From the NCBI GenBank assembly GCA_003116975.1, contig BGKB01000069.1, positions 186,001 to 250,000 of the forward strand: a stretch of 64,000 bases of DNA, read 5' to 3'. The stretch comes from Aurantiochytrium sp. KH105. Taxonomy: Eukaryota; Sar; Bigyra; Thraustochytrida; Thraustochytriidae. Each line of letters starts with the position of its first letter. Within the stretch, counting starts at the first letter, position 1. This document shows, in pieces, positions 9,901 to 18,747 of this stretch. The position numbers and the translations under genes were made by a program. The notes beneath the pieces are model-generated. The model was not told where the DNA came from. It made no database searches and saw only the letters and a program-made list of their open reading frames with translations.

Positions 9901-12900
9901 CTGGATGAGCGCTCAGTGCATTTGCCGGGACTTTCTCCTCAAGCTTCCGCTCATAGCACACATCGACGTTGTCGTCGAGGATCCAGACCCAGGGAAGGCC
10001 GAGCTGATGCGCCGCGAGCTGGACGAACAGCCGAGCATATCCAATGCCACCTCGTTCTGCGAAGACGCGAGATCCTTCCAAAGTCTTGGACGCCATCGAT
10101 GCCGGAAGACCGAGGATAAGATGAGCGGATCCATACGCCGCTACGTAGGTATCGAATTGCTTGCCACTCCGGACCACGAGGCACACGACCGTTGGCTTGC
10201 CGCTATCGTCTCTGGGTATCGCCTTTTCGTAGTCCACGAGCGCAATGCCAGCACGGTTGTACGAGGGCACGAACACCCAACGAACGTTCGTGGCATCATT
10301 CAACGTGCTCATGGTTCGCGTCTCCGGGGAGAGACTCACGTTGAGGAGCTTGCGCTGCCCGACCTTAATCTGCATGCTGCGACCATCCGCTTTGAGGTGC
10401 AGACCATGGAAACCAGCATAGGGTGCCGACAAGCAGACACCCTCGCCTACGAGCTTGACATCCTTGACTATGTACTGCTTGCGGTGGTACTTATTGGTGA
10501 AGCCTGAAGATGTAGATCGAGCAGCGACGCTCTCATACGCATTCGCTGCTGTCACTGACTGCGTAAAGCTGTCCGCCCCGCCGTCTTTAGGCTGATCCAT
10601 GCGTCCGCGTCGAGACCCGGCATCCCAGAGCTGACGTTGAACGTGCTCACGTGCAATGCGTACCCGATGTCCCATCGATGTGCCTGATTTTTTTGCATGC
10701 TTGTCCAAAATATCACGAAGCTGAGCCGTGTCGTTTTGGAGAAACGATTTTGCGGGAGTATCTCCTTCGGCAGAAGAAAACCGACCGTCAAAGTTGACAC
10801 AGTCAAATGCGAGTTGAGAATTCGTACACCGAGAATCATCAAAAGGAGCACCGAGCCCTTCGACTGTCTTACCAAGCACTTCAATCTTGTCAAGACCCGC
10901 CCTCGAAACAATAGCCTCGCCATCTTCGCCAAGCAAGTAGTCGCAGTATGCCTCGTACCAGCCAGATTCATTCTCACTCGCAAGCATGAGTGCAAGTGTG
11001 CGTTGTTGCAAAACACTTGCGTGGTATTGGCCCGTTTGAGGCTTCGCATACGAGCTCCTAAGTGCTGGAAAGCCGGGCGATTGAGAGCTGACAATGAGGT
11101 TCCTCCAGTGCGGCAGAGTCCATTCTGCCCGCGCAACCAACGGAAGCGCATCAGGAGGCGTTGGAATCGTAAGCTCCGCGCGCTCCTTGAGTAAACGCAA
11201 GAAATGTAGATATGTCCCGGTCTTGCCCTGCTGGCACTGCGCCATGAGCAAGAGACGACGTGGATCAAAGCCACCACTGTGCCCGCTGTCGTAGTGAGTA
11301 GCTTGCCGACTCGTTTGTGTACTTCTTGATCGGTAAGCATCAATGTCATGCATCGGATTGATGATGACTTGCTCTCCTTTGATGGTATCGAATCGAGGGG
11401 ACGATGCTGTGGCAGCGCGTCTCGGCCCAGAAGACAAGTACAGATCAAGTGGACCAGGAATGCACTGATCAATGCGCTGGCGTCCTTCCGCATCACGATA
11501 CTTGTGCTCGATTGCCTTTTGCAGCTGCGCGTTGTATCTCTCTTCGTTCATCAGCACCGTCGGGAGCACGTGCACGTAGCGCTTCACTGTCCACGTGCCG
11601 AATCGCGCCCGTCCATCATCGATATTCCCCAAGGCCGTACGGAACCCGGACTTGAGCTGCAGCTCCGAATCGGCATGGAAACGCACCTCCTGGCCCGGGT
11701 CCATAACGGCATAGCTCCCGCCTTTGGCAAAATACCTTCTCACTTCAGGATTGTTGAAAAAGTCATCGAGCTGTTGCTCAAGCGCCGCCCAGCCTCCTTC
11801 CTCAGAGACCTCAAAGGTGACTGCACTGCTGGAGTCAAGGCCTGGATAGCGGCAAACGCGCCCGAACTCTTGTACAAACGTCGAGAACGTCTTTGATGAG
11901 CGCAGACGGATGTCAAGAAAGCGAAACGAATGCGGAAAGGTGTCACCCATGCGCCCCTTCTCGCACAAAATCACGATCGTGGGCAAGTTCTCCAGGTCTT
12001 CGTACTTGGCTGTTTTCTGGACAGCTTTAGAAGGTGTGGAATGAGATGCTTCTCCGAGATGTTTCCGTGCCTCAGCCTCCTGAGCCTGCGCTTCGGCAAA
12101 AGACTTGTTCACGCGGTCAATAATGGTCTCGCGCTCAGTCCCCGCGTCGTCTTGCTTCGCGTTGACTTGCTTGGACGGATGCCGCAGGTCGCGAGTTAGT
12201 GTCCATGGCTCGAGCTGGGTGAAAAGACTTGTCGCGCGTCGAGCAACCTTTTGCACCTCCTGGCCTCCAGACGTTCGCTTCTTCTTTCCATCGCTGCCAC
12301 CAACATCTGCAACAACGCTAAGCAGCCCGCCTTCGTCGGGATTGGTGCTGGTGAGCCCTAGCTTTTTCAGTGCGCTGCGGAGACAGTCCTGTATCGAGAG
12401 GTTCTCGTCCGTCTCGTAGACGCGAATGACAGCCATGCGTCCTGTTCTGTACCTGGGATCGATGTCAAGCAGATCGTGCAAGAGACGGTCAGTCTCGTTG
12501 TACCACGACTGGGATGTGTTGCCTTGCAAGTCCGTGCGATCTTCGCGGTTGCGTTCCAGCTTCTCAGAGATGACATACTGCCAAGCGATTCGCCAATGCG
12601 CAGGCGTATCATGATTTTCTGCTGTTTCAAGACGCTTTGCTTCTTCGACCCATTCTGTGTTGAGCCGACTCGCAAGGGTCTGCAATTTGTCCTTATCGAT
12701 CAAATCGTTTAACTCAGACCACACTTCTTTCACGGTCGCCTCGAGAAGAACCTTGAGAAGGTGTTGAACGGAGGCTTCTTCAACGCCACCAGCGATCATG
12801 AAACGCCCCACTTCTTTCTCTGTTTCGTGGGCAACACCTGGCCATACTCGATCTGCAAAGCCAAGATGAAGAGCAAAGGCCTTGAGCTTCTCATCGTCAA

Positions 12901-15481
12901 GAGCAAGTCGCTTGACATCATCTTTCTCTAGTAGTGCAAAAATATCCTTGCGGTCGTCCTTCACCCAGAGGTTGACATGGTCGATCCGATACACCGCAAG
13001 ATATGTGAGCGAGAGAAGGTAGTCTGCCATGATGATATGGCCATCGTAGAGAGGAGTTGATTCGGCCACCCTGATCCCCTTTTGCTTACGCTTGGCTGCA
13101 CCTCGCTTGCCGAACGACCTGTTTGCAAGTCCACGCACGACATCAAAGGCCTCATCTTTGAGTACACGCTGACGTCGACGTGGAAGACAGTCCACGGCCT
13201 TGTCATCGTCGTCTGTATCGCAAAAGAGTGGGACATCTTTTTTGCCATCTTTTTCGACATCTTTTTTGGGATCTTTATCGTCATCTTTTTCGCCATCTTT
13301 TCCGATATCTTTTCCGTCATCATTTTCGCCATCTTTTTCGATACCTTTTTCGACATCTTTTTTGGGATCTTTTTTGGGATCTTTATCGCCAATCCTGTAG
13401 TACTTATTTCGTCTATCTTTTGTTGCATTCTCACGTGCTTCCTCAAATTCGGCGCGATGTTTATTAAAACCAAGCCAGTACAGCAGGCCCGTCTTTTCAT
13501 CGAAGTTCTCCTCAAAGTCGAGCTTGAATTCACGTGAAACGGTCAGCAACAATTTCTCCTTTCCACGTTGAACCGAAACCATCTCTTTCCCCAACTTCAG
13601 GCCTAGCACCTCACGCACCCTGCAATTGAAGACACTGCAGAATGCTTTGTAGTCGTGCATCGGGTAGCGGTATGCACAACCTTCATGCGTGAACACACGC
13701 GGGTCGACATCATAATTTTCCCCTTTGACATCGATCCTCAGCGGCCGTACGTAACTTGGAACCGCCCACGTCGCCGTCTCGACGTAGTAGTCCATGCTGC
13801 GGTACATCGAGGCGGGCTTGAACCAGCGAACGATGTTTCTATCAGCAACCCGTGAAGCCTTAGAAAGTACGTTTTGCGGCGTTGCAGATACAAGTAAGCG
13901 AAGCACATTCTCACCACTCAGCGCTGGGTTATTGAGAAGCCAATCGTGTGCGCCATCTTTCGTCGGCGCGAAGTGACACTCGTCGGCGATGATGACAAAG
14001 AGAGTCTTTGGGTTATTGGCCTCCTCTTCCATCCACTTTCGGTGCGCGTCCATAGCCGCATGCGGCACCTTGGTGTGCTTGAGCACACGTCCGCCTTCGA
14101 GCTTTGCGCGTGTGACTCTGTCTGCAGTCTGAGACTGCAGGGAATTGAAGTTTGGTGTGAGCACGACGAAGGAGACGCTGTTGAACTTGGACGTCCAGAC
14201 TGCGTCTATTTGACCAAAGAGGACCTGCTCGGCTTTGCGGAAAACCTTTTCGGCGACCTCGCGTTGCTCAGGATGCGCAACATCAGGCTGTGACGTGCCG
14301 ATCTGCTGACGAAGTGCGCTCTGCTCCTGAAAGGCATCGGTATCAACGTGGAGCTTGGCACACATCAGTGCCGGTTTTTCTTCATCGTCGTCAAGCTCTC
14401 CGTCACGTTCTTCGTCAAGCTGCATCGAGATATGGTTGCGAAAATCTTGCACAAGAGTCAAGCCAAAGCTTGCAATCTCGCGAGTCACTTGTTCCCACGC
14501 TCTCTCTGCGTGTGCGTCTTCGGGAGTGAGCAGCTTCTGTGCGAGTATCTGACGCCGTTCCAGATCGATCTCGAAGCGTGGTCTAATGAGCTCAATGGTT
14601 CCTTCTTGGCCATTCACTTCTTCATTTGCGCTGTCCACAACGAAGATGATTTGTACAGGCCGATCAGCTGCCTCATCGTCGTCACCTATCGTCTCGTCGT
14701 CAGCTTCTTCCTTGATGTCCTCCTCATCCTGGCTTTCTAGACTCACTTCGAGAAGCTTGCGAACGTTCTGAGCTTTTTCGGATGCGAACACGAGCAGAAC
14801 ACTCTGCGTAGAAGCGCCGTCCGCATCGCGTAAAAGTATAATGCGGATTTCGGGCGTATTCGCTCGCAACAACTCTGCCCGCAGTTGACCTTGGAGATCA
14901 TCAGAGTCTACGAGATTGACAAAATGAGAAGCCATATTTGCGAACTGTCGGAGCGGGAGTAAATAGTGCCGGCTTGGAGCTGAGAGCGACTTTGCTGCAA
15001 GATCTCTGAGAGCTGTCGCGACATATTCGTTGTCAGGAGATGCACTGATCCGAGCTCTTTGATGATCGGGTTCATCTTGCAGCAACGTAGATGCAGGATC
15101 GCTCCTCAAGGCGCTGAGGCAAAGCGCAAAGAGCTCTAGGCCTTGTACATTCGAGTACTTTCTTTTGAGACCAGCAACATCGTCCAGCCCGATCTCCGTC
15201 GAATCGTCTTCCTCCGCGCCCGCAATCCACCAGACCCGTAAAAGTTGCGAGAGCGCCTTGATTTCGACCTTCTCCTGAAGCGCATTCAAAGCCTCCGGAC
15301 TATTCCCAACCTCTTCTTCGAAGCTTGTCGCCGGGCTCGCGTTGAGCACGAGCACAAGAGGTAGGTCGGAGCCGCCCTCCTGCGCCTTCGCGCCCTCCTG
15401 CGCCTTCGCGCCCTCGCTCGCCATGGCGTGCGCGTATTCTTGCTCCACCTCCGCGCGCAAGTTGAAGTTCTGGATTGTCAT
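6926..15481 (-). CDS. Giant fusion protein: SF2 helicase-like region, TAGT-like glycosyltransferase, PIP box, C-terminal repeats
   Basis: This is a single 2,851-codon frame. The start at 15481 (MTIQNFNL) gives the longest product; MASE at 15424 is conserved in the paralogue. In order, I see helicase motif Ia (FVVLTPNFNSLQSQTADR, about 438), motif II DECHF (500-504), motif III SATPQN (532-537), a long insert with a KD-rich repeat, motif V-like CEKGRMGDTFP (about 1175) and motif VI QEFGRVCRYPG (about 1203). A P-loop-like MAQCQQGKTGTYLHFL follows near 1415. From about 1733 comes a GT-A-like domain (VFVPSYNRAGIALVDY; GIGYARLF; WVWILDDNVDV near 1830) resembling TET/JBP-associated glycosyltransferases. 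Next are basic clusters (KKRRGS) and a PIP box QRPINSFF at 2238-2245, then at least four repeats of about 85 residues joined by proline-rich linkers. A nuclear, PCNA-linked, DNA-acting enzyme is inferred. Substrate is unknown. Confidence 0.8.
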   Translation of the reverse strand: MTIQNFNLRAEVEQEYAHAMASEGAKAQEGAKAQEGGSDLPLVLVLNASPATSFEEEVGNSPEALNALQEKVEIKALSQLLRVWWIAGAEEDDSTEIGLDDVAGLKRKYSNVQGLELFALCLSALRSDPASTLLQDEPDHQRARISASPDNEYVATALRDLAAKSLSAPSRHYLLPLRQFANMASHFVNLVDSDDLQGQLRAELLRANTPEIRIILLRDADGASTQSVLLVFASEKAQNVRKLLEVSLESQDEEDIKEEADDETIGDDDEAADRPVQIIFVVDSANEEVNGQEGTIELIRPRFEIDLERRQILAQKLLTPEDAHAERAWEQVTREIASFGLTLVQDFRNHISMQLDEERDGELDDDEEKPALMCAKLHVDTDAFQEQSALRQQIGTSQPDVAHPEQREVAEKVFRKAEQVLFGQIDAVWTSKFNSVSFVVLTPNFNSLQSQTADRVTRAKLEGGRVLKHTKVPHAAMDAHRKWMEEEANNPKTLFVIIADECHFAPTKDGAHDWLLNNPALSGENVLRLLVSATPQNVLSKASRVADRNIVRWFKPASMYRSMDYYVETATWAVPSYVRPLRIDVKGENYDVDPRVFTHEGCAYRYPMHDYKAFCSVFNCRVREVLGLKLGKEMVSVQRGKEKLLLTVSREFKLDFEENFDEKTGLLYWLGFNKHRAEFEEARENATKDRRNKYYRIGDKDPKKDPKKDVEKGIEKDGENDDGKDIGKDGEKDDDKDPKKDVEKDGKKDVPLFCDTDDDDKAVDCLPRRRQRVLKDEAFDVVRGLANRSFGKRGAAKRKQKGIRVAESTPLYDGHIIMADYLLSLTYLAVYRIDHVNLWVKDDRKDIFALLEKDDVKRLALDDEKLKAFALHLGFADRVWPGVAHETEKEVGRFMIAGGVEEASVQHLLKVLLEATVKEVWSELNDLIDKDKLQTLASRLNTEWVEEAKRLETAENHDTPAHWRIAWQYVISEKLERNREDRTDLQGNTSQSWYNETDRLLHDLLDIDPRYRTGRMAVIRVYETDENLSIQDCLRSALKKLGLTSTNPDEGGLLSVVADVGGSDGKKKRTSGGQEVQKVARRATSLFTQLEPWTLTRDLRHPSKQVNAKQDDAGTERETIIDRVNKSFAEAQAQEAEARKHLGEASHSTPSKAVQKTAKYEDLENLPTIVILCEKGRMGDTFPHSFRFLDIRLRSSKTFSTFVQEFGRVCRYPGLDSSSAVTFEVSEEGGWAALEQQLDDFFNNPEVRRYFAKGGSYAVMDPGQEVRFHADSELQLKSGFRTALGNIDDGRARFGTWTVKRYVHVLPTVLMNEERYNAQLQKAIEHKYRDAEGRQRIDQCIPGPLDLYLSSGPRRAATASSPRFDTIKGEQVIINPMHDIDAYRSRSTQTSRQATHYDSGHSGGFDPRRLLLMAQCQQGKTGTYLHFLRLLKERAELTIPTPPDALPLVARAEWTLPHWRNLIVSSQSPGFPALRSSYAKPQTGQYHASVLQQRTLALMLASENESGWYEAYCDYLLGEDGEAIVSRAGLDKIEVLGKTVEGLGAPFDDSRCTNSQLAFDCVNFDGRFSSAEGDTPAKSFLQNDTAQLRDILDKHAKKSGTSMGHRVRIAREHVQRQLWDAGSRRGRMDQPKDGGADSFTQSVTAANAYESVAARSTSSGFTNKYHRKQYIVKDVKLVGEGVCLSAPYAGFHGLHLKADGRSMQIKVGQRKLLNVSLSPETRTMSTLNDATNVRWVFVPSYNRAGIALVDYEKAIPRDDSGKPTVVCLVVRSGKQFDTYVAAYGSAHLILGLPASMASKTLEGSRVFAERGGIGYARLFVQLAAHQLGLPWVWILDDNVDVCYERKLEEKVPANALSAHPDACSFSTVMTGVESIVHNEDEELTQAHQQKRMNKWKPNGPVLRKRPAPEASNRNVRSKGELTGGANQYGLIGIRRDPRARQTESEHPFMVTYSVYSFIYLNVTSTVNAGVFFPIKTFWEDVEFNHLVDEAGLVCLKVNRFFHHKKNLKLSARKIRERAAALTPCFTDLSEALDHFGKLKGGLRPAPLWSKTMPTFFEQNKLWAAEFWDRISGEAGVTPSNALLTCFLEVSRDDAYNRIVVRTSGELSNLLLIVRDDDIDAFPEIGDADDGINLLGGNRQLKIYRKAQVQNPFPTQLFVVEAKADLTSSSPLEAPGGRTQTVTPVSPALNTKHSEGREPHAPKNGPPPSRIGKDSPVKKRRGSAASSASSPDKRLKNDQRPINSFFGKRDPSDNKKRDNNTSSSSTDGNSKRKTDLSSDSISSKKPRRTGPGDRPQATQGAQDSGSENSQASRDQAAHESQPGEMPSTPPLSSQREEKQFAKSPTHPSPSPNPASIPMEDAREFLRAQLEMAQAKDTRLPGKFYSHAAALLESCETWEEFVASISFRALQQNKVLPDGEQGEMNSAINTIKQRFIRAKKKYVEQSTQPGGVRAASSSMPSPRSPPTPRDSSIEDARKKIESFKAKDMRLPGKFYSHVSDLLGSCSNISDLMGRLKYRQLQRDEILPGGDQDAMKKAIEALKARLNRAIQGSSGQVDEAQSRVPATSISSQQANVPSPVPAPSATPHIRSTSATSSNQANVPSPVPAPATPSTPPRNSRSPSQQSNDIPIEAVRAAVLAQLAEFKGKNTHLPERFYSFAKEKLELSTTLAEFVSATSFRTLQKAGILPSGEQEDMRKAINALKQRFNRAVKDDSPLKHAQSATPRGVPATPTSSHQANVSSPVPAPATPTTPPHSSRSPRQQSSVIPIEAVRAAVLTQLAEFKGKNTHLPERFYTYAKETLQTSTTLAEFVSATSFRTLQNAGILPNGEQENMKKAINALKGRFNKVTREYVP
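13232..13389 (-). repeat. 12-base tandem repeat encoding a lysine-aspartate-rich tract
   Basis: The plus strand shows repeated ATCTTTTTCGCC/ATCTTTTTTGGG-like 12-mers, about thirteen in number. On the minus strand they encode KDPKKDVEKDGEKD-like residues in an insert between helicase motifs III and V of the giant protein. The period keeps the reading frame. The tract is probably a disordered, length-variable charged linker. Confidence 0.75.
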
Positions 15482-16183
15482 GCGTTGTCCATCTCAGGGC
15501 AGCTCAACAACCCTGGACAACTTGGTCAGCGGTGATTGGACTTTGGTCAGCGGTGATTGACGACAACGATCGGCCATGGCGGACGACAATGTGAGTTCTT
15601 GCGGGGGGTTGTAAGTGCAAAGGACTTATAGCCTATACTTACAAATGGTCTTTACCACCATGAAAGTGAGACAAAATCTAAAAGTCACTGACCTCTGAGG
15701 CTTATACACACGATCATGTCACGATCTCAGGAAACGTGACACTTGTACGTGACGGAGAACGTAGCCGAGCGCAAATACCGTGTACGAGCGCCTGGACATC
15801 CCTGCTTCGCTAAATTGCGGGCCTTGGAGCGCAGCCTGACCTGTGCCGCTGTCCACGCTTGAGACGTTGTTGATCGATCAGCGCAAGCTGCTGCCCTGGT
15901 TCTGCCGCGTGATCGTGCACGTGAAGAACTTGCTGGGCTGGCCTTGTGCTGTACTTCACTAATAATACAACGTGAAAATCTCCTTGCAAGTGGCAAAATG
16001 ACGGTTGCGCAACACAGTGATTCTGGTGCACTCGTCAAGGCAATCGATGGGATGAATTGCGGAGAGAAAGAAATAGCATTCGTGAACGTGAATAGATAAC
16101 ATGTTCCGTCACTTATTGGATTGCTCAAACGCGTCGCACTACAACCGATTATCATCTTATCGTATGTCACTGAACAAGCGCAG
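15482..16183. other. Divergent intergenic gap of the giant gene and the LRR-kinase pseudogene
   Basis: This gap lies upstream of the giant gene (minus) and the decayed LRR-kinase gene (plus). It contains a 17-base direct repeat (listed separately). A possible tiny first coding segment reads ATG GCG GAC GAC AAT followed by GTGAGT at 15576-15596; it may be the remnant of a first exon of the plus-strand gene. No other gene is supported. Confidence 0.35.
15522..15559. repeat. Two copies of a 17-base direct repeat, period 21
   Basis: The string TTGGTCAGCGGTGATTG occurs at 15522-15538 and again, identical, at 15543-15559. It lies 41 bases upstream of the giant gene's longest start. A two-turn spacing in a divergent promoter is compatible with a paired protein-binding site, but no function is shown. 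Confidence 0.6.
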
Positions 16184-17948
16184 AATTCGATTCAACATAC
16201 TCGGAGATGCGGGCGCCAACACGCTAGCAGACACACACTGCTCTCACATCATACTCCCGGCCACAGCGAGCCGAATACTATGCGTGTAAAAGCCATCATG
16301 AGGGAGATTCGCAGCAAGAATCGGCAGCGAGCAGACCTCGAACGGGACCTCTAATACACTCGCGAGGATGCAAGTGACGGGGACGCTGATGCTCAGGCCA
16401 AAATTCCAGATCTCAAGCGAGAGCTTGCCCACTTTGGCATCGTCTTCAGACTTGACAGTAAATTGTAGAGGGAGCGTGCGCGCGCTTTGCGCCATGCAGG
16501 CAGAGGAATCTTTTCCCGACTTTCTCCACGATCAAAAGTGGCTCGCGGCAATTGGCCTGACCGATAGTGCACTGCAGGATTTGTCATGGCTGGGCCTGTG
16601 GCTTACAAACGCAAAATGCGAAGACTTTGAGACCCTCGCAGAGCTGGCGTCCAAGCCTGGCAATTCAGTGCTTCACGTGCGCGACCTAGAGGGCCGGGAG
16701 TTTGTGCTCAAGTCGTTTCATCTTGCCAACGAGGTGTGGAGCAGTCGCTTCTGCCGCCAAGTCACAGCGCTCACCCAAATTCAGGCGGCCTGCATCGTTC
16801 GCATACAGGGCGCATTCATGCAAGATGCGCGTCAGGGTTGCATTCTCATACCCTATTATTCAGGTGCCGACCTTGCCGATTGGCTTCGCAAAAGTCGTCA
16901 CGCAGAAATGGCAACGCGAAGGCGCATTGCCATCGGCCTCTTGTCTGCTTTGCATGATTTGCACTCGAAAGGTTTCGTTCACTGCGACATTCAACCGTAA
17001 TGTATCTTCCTTGCGCCAGGCCTCTCGCCAGTGCTGGGAGATTTTAATGGCGCGCAAATGCAGGACGTGATCATGTCGCAACCTATGCATGCCACCATCA
17101 AGTACATAGCACCAGAAATCCGCAGTGGGATGACCTCCAAGGTCGGATCTGAAGTGGATTTATACTCGACGGGTGTGGTGGTACTCGCAGAAGCATTCAA
17201 GGATCTGCAAACTTCTGAGGCAATGAAGTCTCTCCTATCCTCTTTACAGTCTTCGGAAGCAAGACAGCGTCTCTCCGCGCTGCTGGCTTTACGTCATGAG
17301 GCCTTTCAGGTTGAGCCTGTACCGGTGAACTCGTGTGCCACCTGTCTCGACATCTTTCCGGTCGAGTAGGGTGTCTCTTGTCCAAATAGCCATTCCACGT
17401 GTAAGGAGTGCTTGGGTGGATCGGTTCGCGCCGCTACGCAACCTGGGGCGCACATCAAAGTGTCGCGGGATGGTAGCATGTGTTGCGTCATGCCAGATAA
17501 CGAGCGTCTCGGTTTTGGACGCAATATTGCGGCCATGGTTCCCGACGAGGACTTTGCTGCACTGCTCTCGATCGTACGCGAGCACATCGAGCGCGACGTT
17601 GCAGCGAAGCAGGAGCCCCGGATCCAGCATCGTGTTGACGCGGAACTTCGCGAGCATGGACTAGACCGAACAACGCAGGAACACCTTCGAGCGATTCGAA
17701 ATGAGGTCCTGAATTTGTCATGTCCGCGCTGTTCAACTGTCTTTGCTGACTTTGACGGCTGTTGTGCTCTTGGATGCAGCGCCTGCCCGTGCTATTTCTG
17801 CGCGTGGTGTCTCCAGGACACGGACGATTTGTCAGATGCCTGTCGTCGCGCTGTTGCACATTGCGCAAAGAAACCTGACGGGAAGATAAACCCCCTTTTT
17901 GGCGACATTGCTATCGTGCGGGAAGCATGGGCTCAACTCCGGAGGTAG
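16184..17948 (+). pseudogene. Decayed LRR / protein kinase / RING-IBR-like gene
   Basis: An LRR-exon remnant follows a GCGCAG acceptor at 16183 (IRFNILGDAGANTLAD). A charged coiled-coil stretch comes next near 16275-16470 (KIPDLKRELAHFGIVF), itself interrupted by a TAA at 16352. From about 16500 one frame runs to 17948. It encodes a kinase domain with REFVLKSF, HCDIQP in place of HRD, LGDFN in place of DFG, and IKYIAPEI. A RING/U-box-like region (CATCLDIF, CPNSHSTCKECL) and an IBR-like cysteine-rich end (LSCPRCSTVFADFDGC, CAWCLQDT) follow. Two in-frame stops break it, TAA at 16998-17000 and TAG at 17367-17369, while homology continues in the same frame across both. The absence of frameshifts over 1.4 kb suggests a young pseudogene. 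Stop readthrough is less likely, because other genes in the window end with TAA or TAG. Its LRR exon style links it to the ROCO-TIR gene. Confidence 0.65.
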
Positions 17949-18747
17949 CGCTTTCATCATTACATTATAAATCGCGTTCACGACCCGAAATGAAGTGCCA
18001 AGATTCAGGAGATTCTGCGCCCAGACCTTACCCCAGATACAATCGGCGACGACTTTAAATTCCAAGCATAACTGTCCCGCAAATTCGCTTGTAATAATCT
18101 TTTCCAGGTGCATCGATCTCATGCGCAGAATGGGATCCTTTTTGCGTCGCATCGTGCTCGCTCGACTTGATCGCATCATGGCAAACCGCCATCAGGGGTT
18201 TGGTTTCCACGTTATTGCTTGGTTGGTTGCCGGTTAGGAATGAGCACGAGCTCGGAGGTGTTGCCATCACACCACTACGAAGATCGCTCTTTGTTGTCGC
18301 GCTGGATTATAAATTCGATTTGTAGCTGATCGGTGAAGACGCGCGCATGTGCTTCTATTTGCGATTCTCTCTGAAAATTTCGATAATGTCAATGTACTAG
18401 TTGACATTGCTGGCGCCTCGACCCCGTCTCCGCAGCAAACGAGAAGGGTCCTGCGCCTCGCCTCGCCTCGCTTCGCCTCGCCTCGTCTCGTTGACACTGC
18501 TTCATTGCCCTCCATCGATCCGCGCGCCGCATGGTCTCACGATCAATCATGATGCCGCCTTACACCCTAACGGCGTGCCTTTGATTTTGGCCCTGCCTAG
18601 CTGCCTGCCTGCAATCATCGCTTGCAATCAATCTTTCAAGCTGATCGCTCACGCGGCGCAGCGCGAGAGCGCCTTCGTCCGGGACGAGAAAGCGCGCGCG
18701 CCAGGGCTCGCGAGACGAGGCCGCACCACGGAGGTGCGGTGCAAGCA
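17949..18747. other. Intergenic gap with a CCTCG repeat
   Basis: Between the kinase pseudogene and the nucleoporin gene I see only short unrelated frames and a pyrimidine-rich CCTCG-type repeat at 18455-18490. The reading frame of the nucleoporin extends upstream to 18622, but that part is arginine-rich low-complexity sequence. Confidence 0.4.
18455..18490. repeat. CCTCG pentanucleotide repeat
   Basis: Seven CCTCG-like units (one CTTCG, one TCTCG) in the 5' flank of the Nup85-like gene. Confidence 0.85.

Noticed and set aside
10552-11496. 314-codon minus-strand frame and several long plus frames inside the giant gene
   Set aside because: Shadow frames; the giant gene's own frame carries the helicase and glycosyltransferase motifs.
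1-15481. Whether the giant gene pair is part of a mobile or virus-derived element
   Set aside because: No terminal repeats, target duplications, integrase, polymerase or capsid-type gene is visible in the window; the idea is left open but unsupported.
16998-17369. Stop-codon reassignment (TAA/TAG read as sense) as explanation for the broken kinase gene
   Set aside because: Other genes in the window end with TAA or TAG (TRAPPC10, kinesin, EXO70) and have no internal ones, so ordinary nonsense mutation is simpler.
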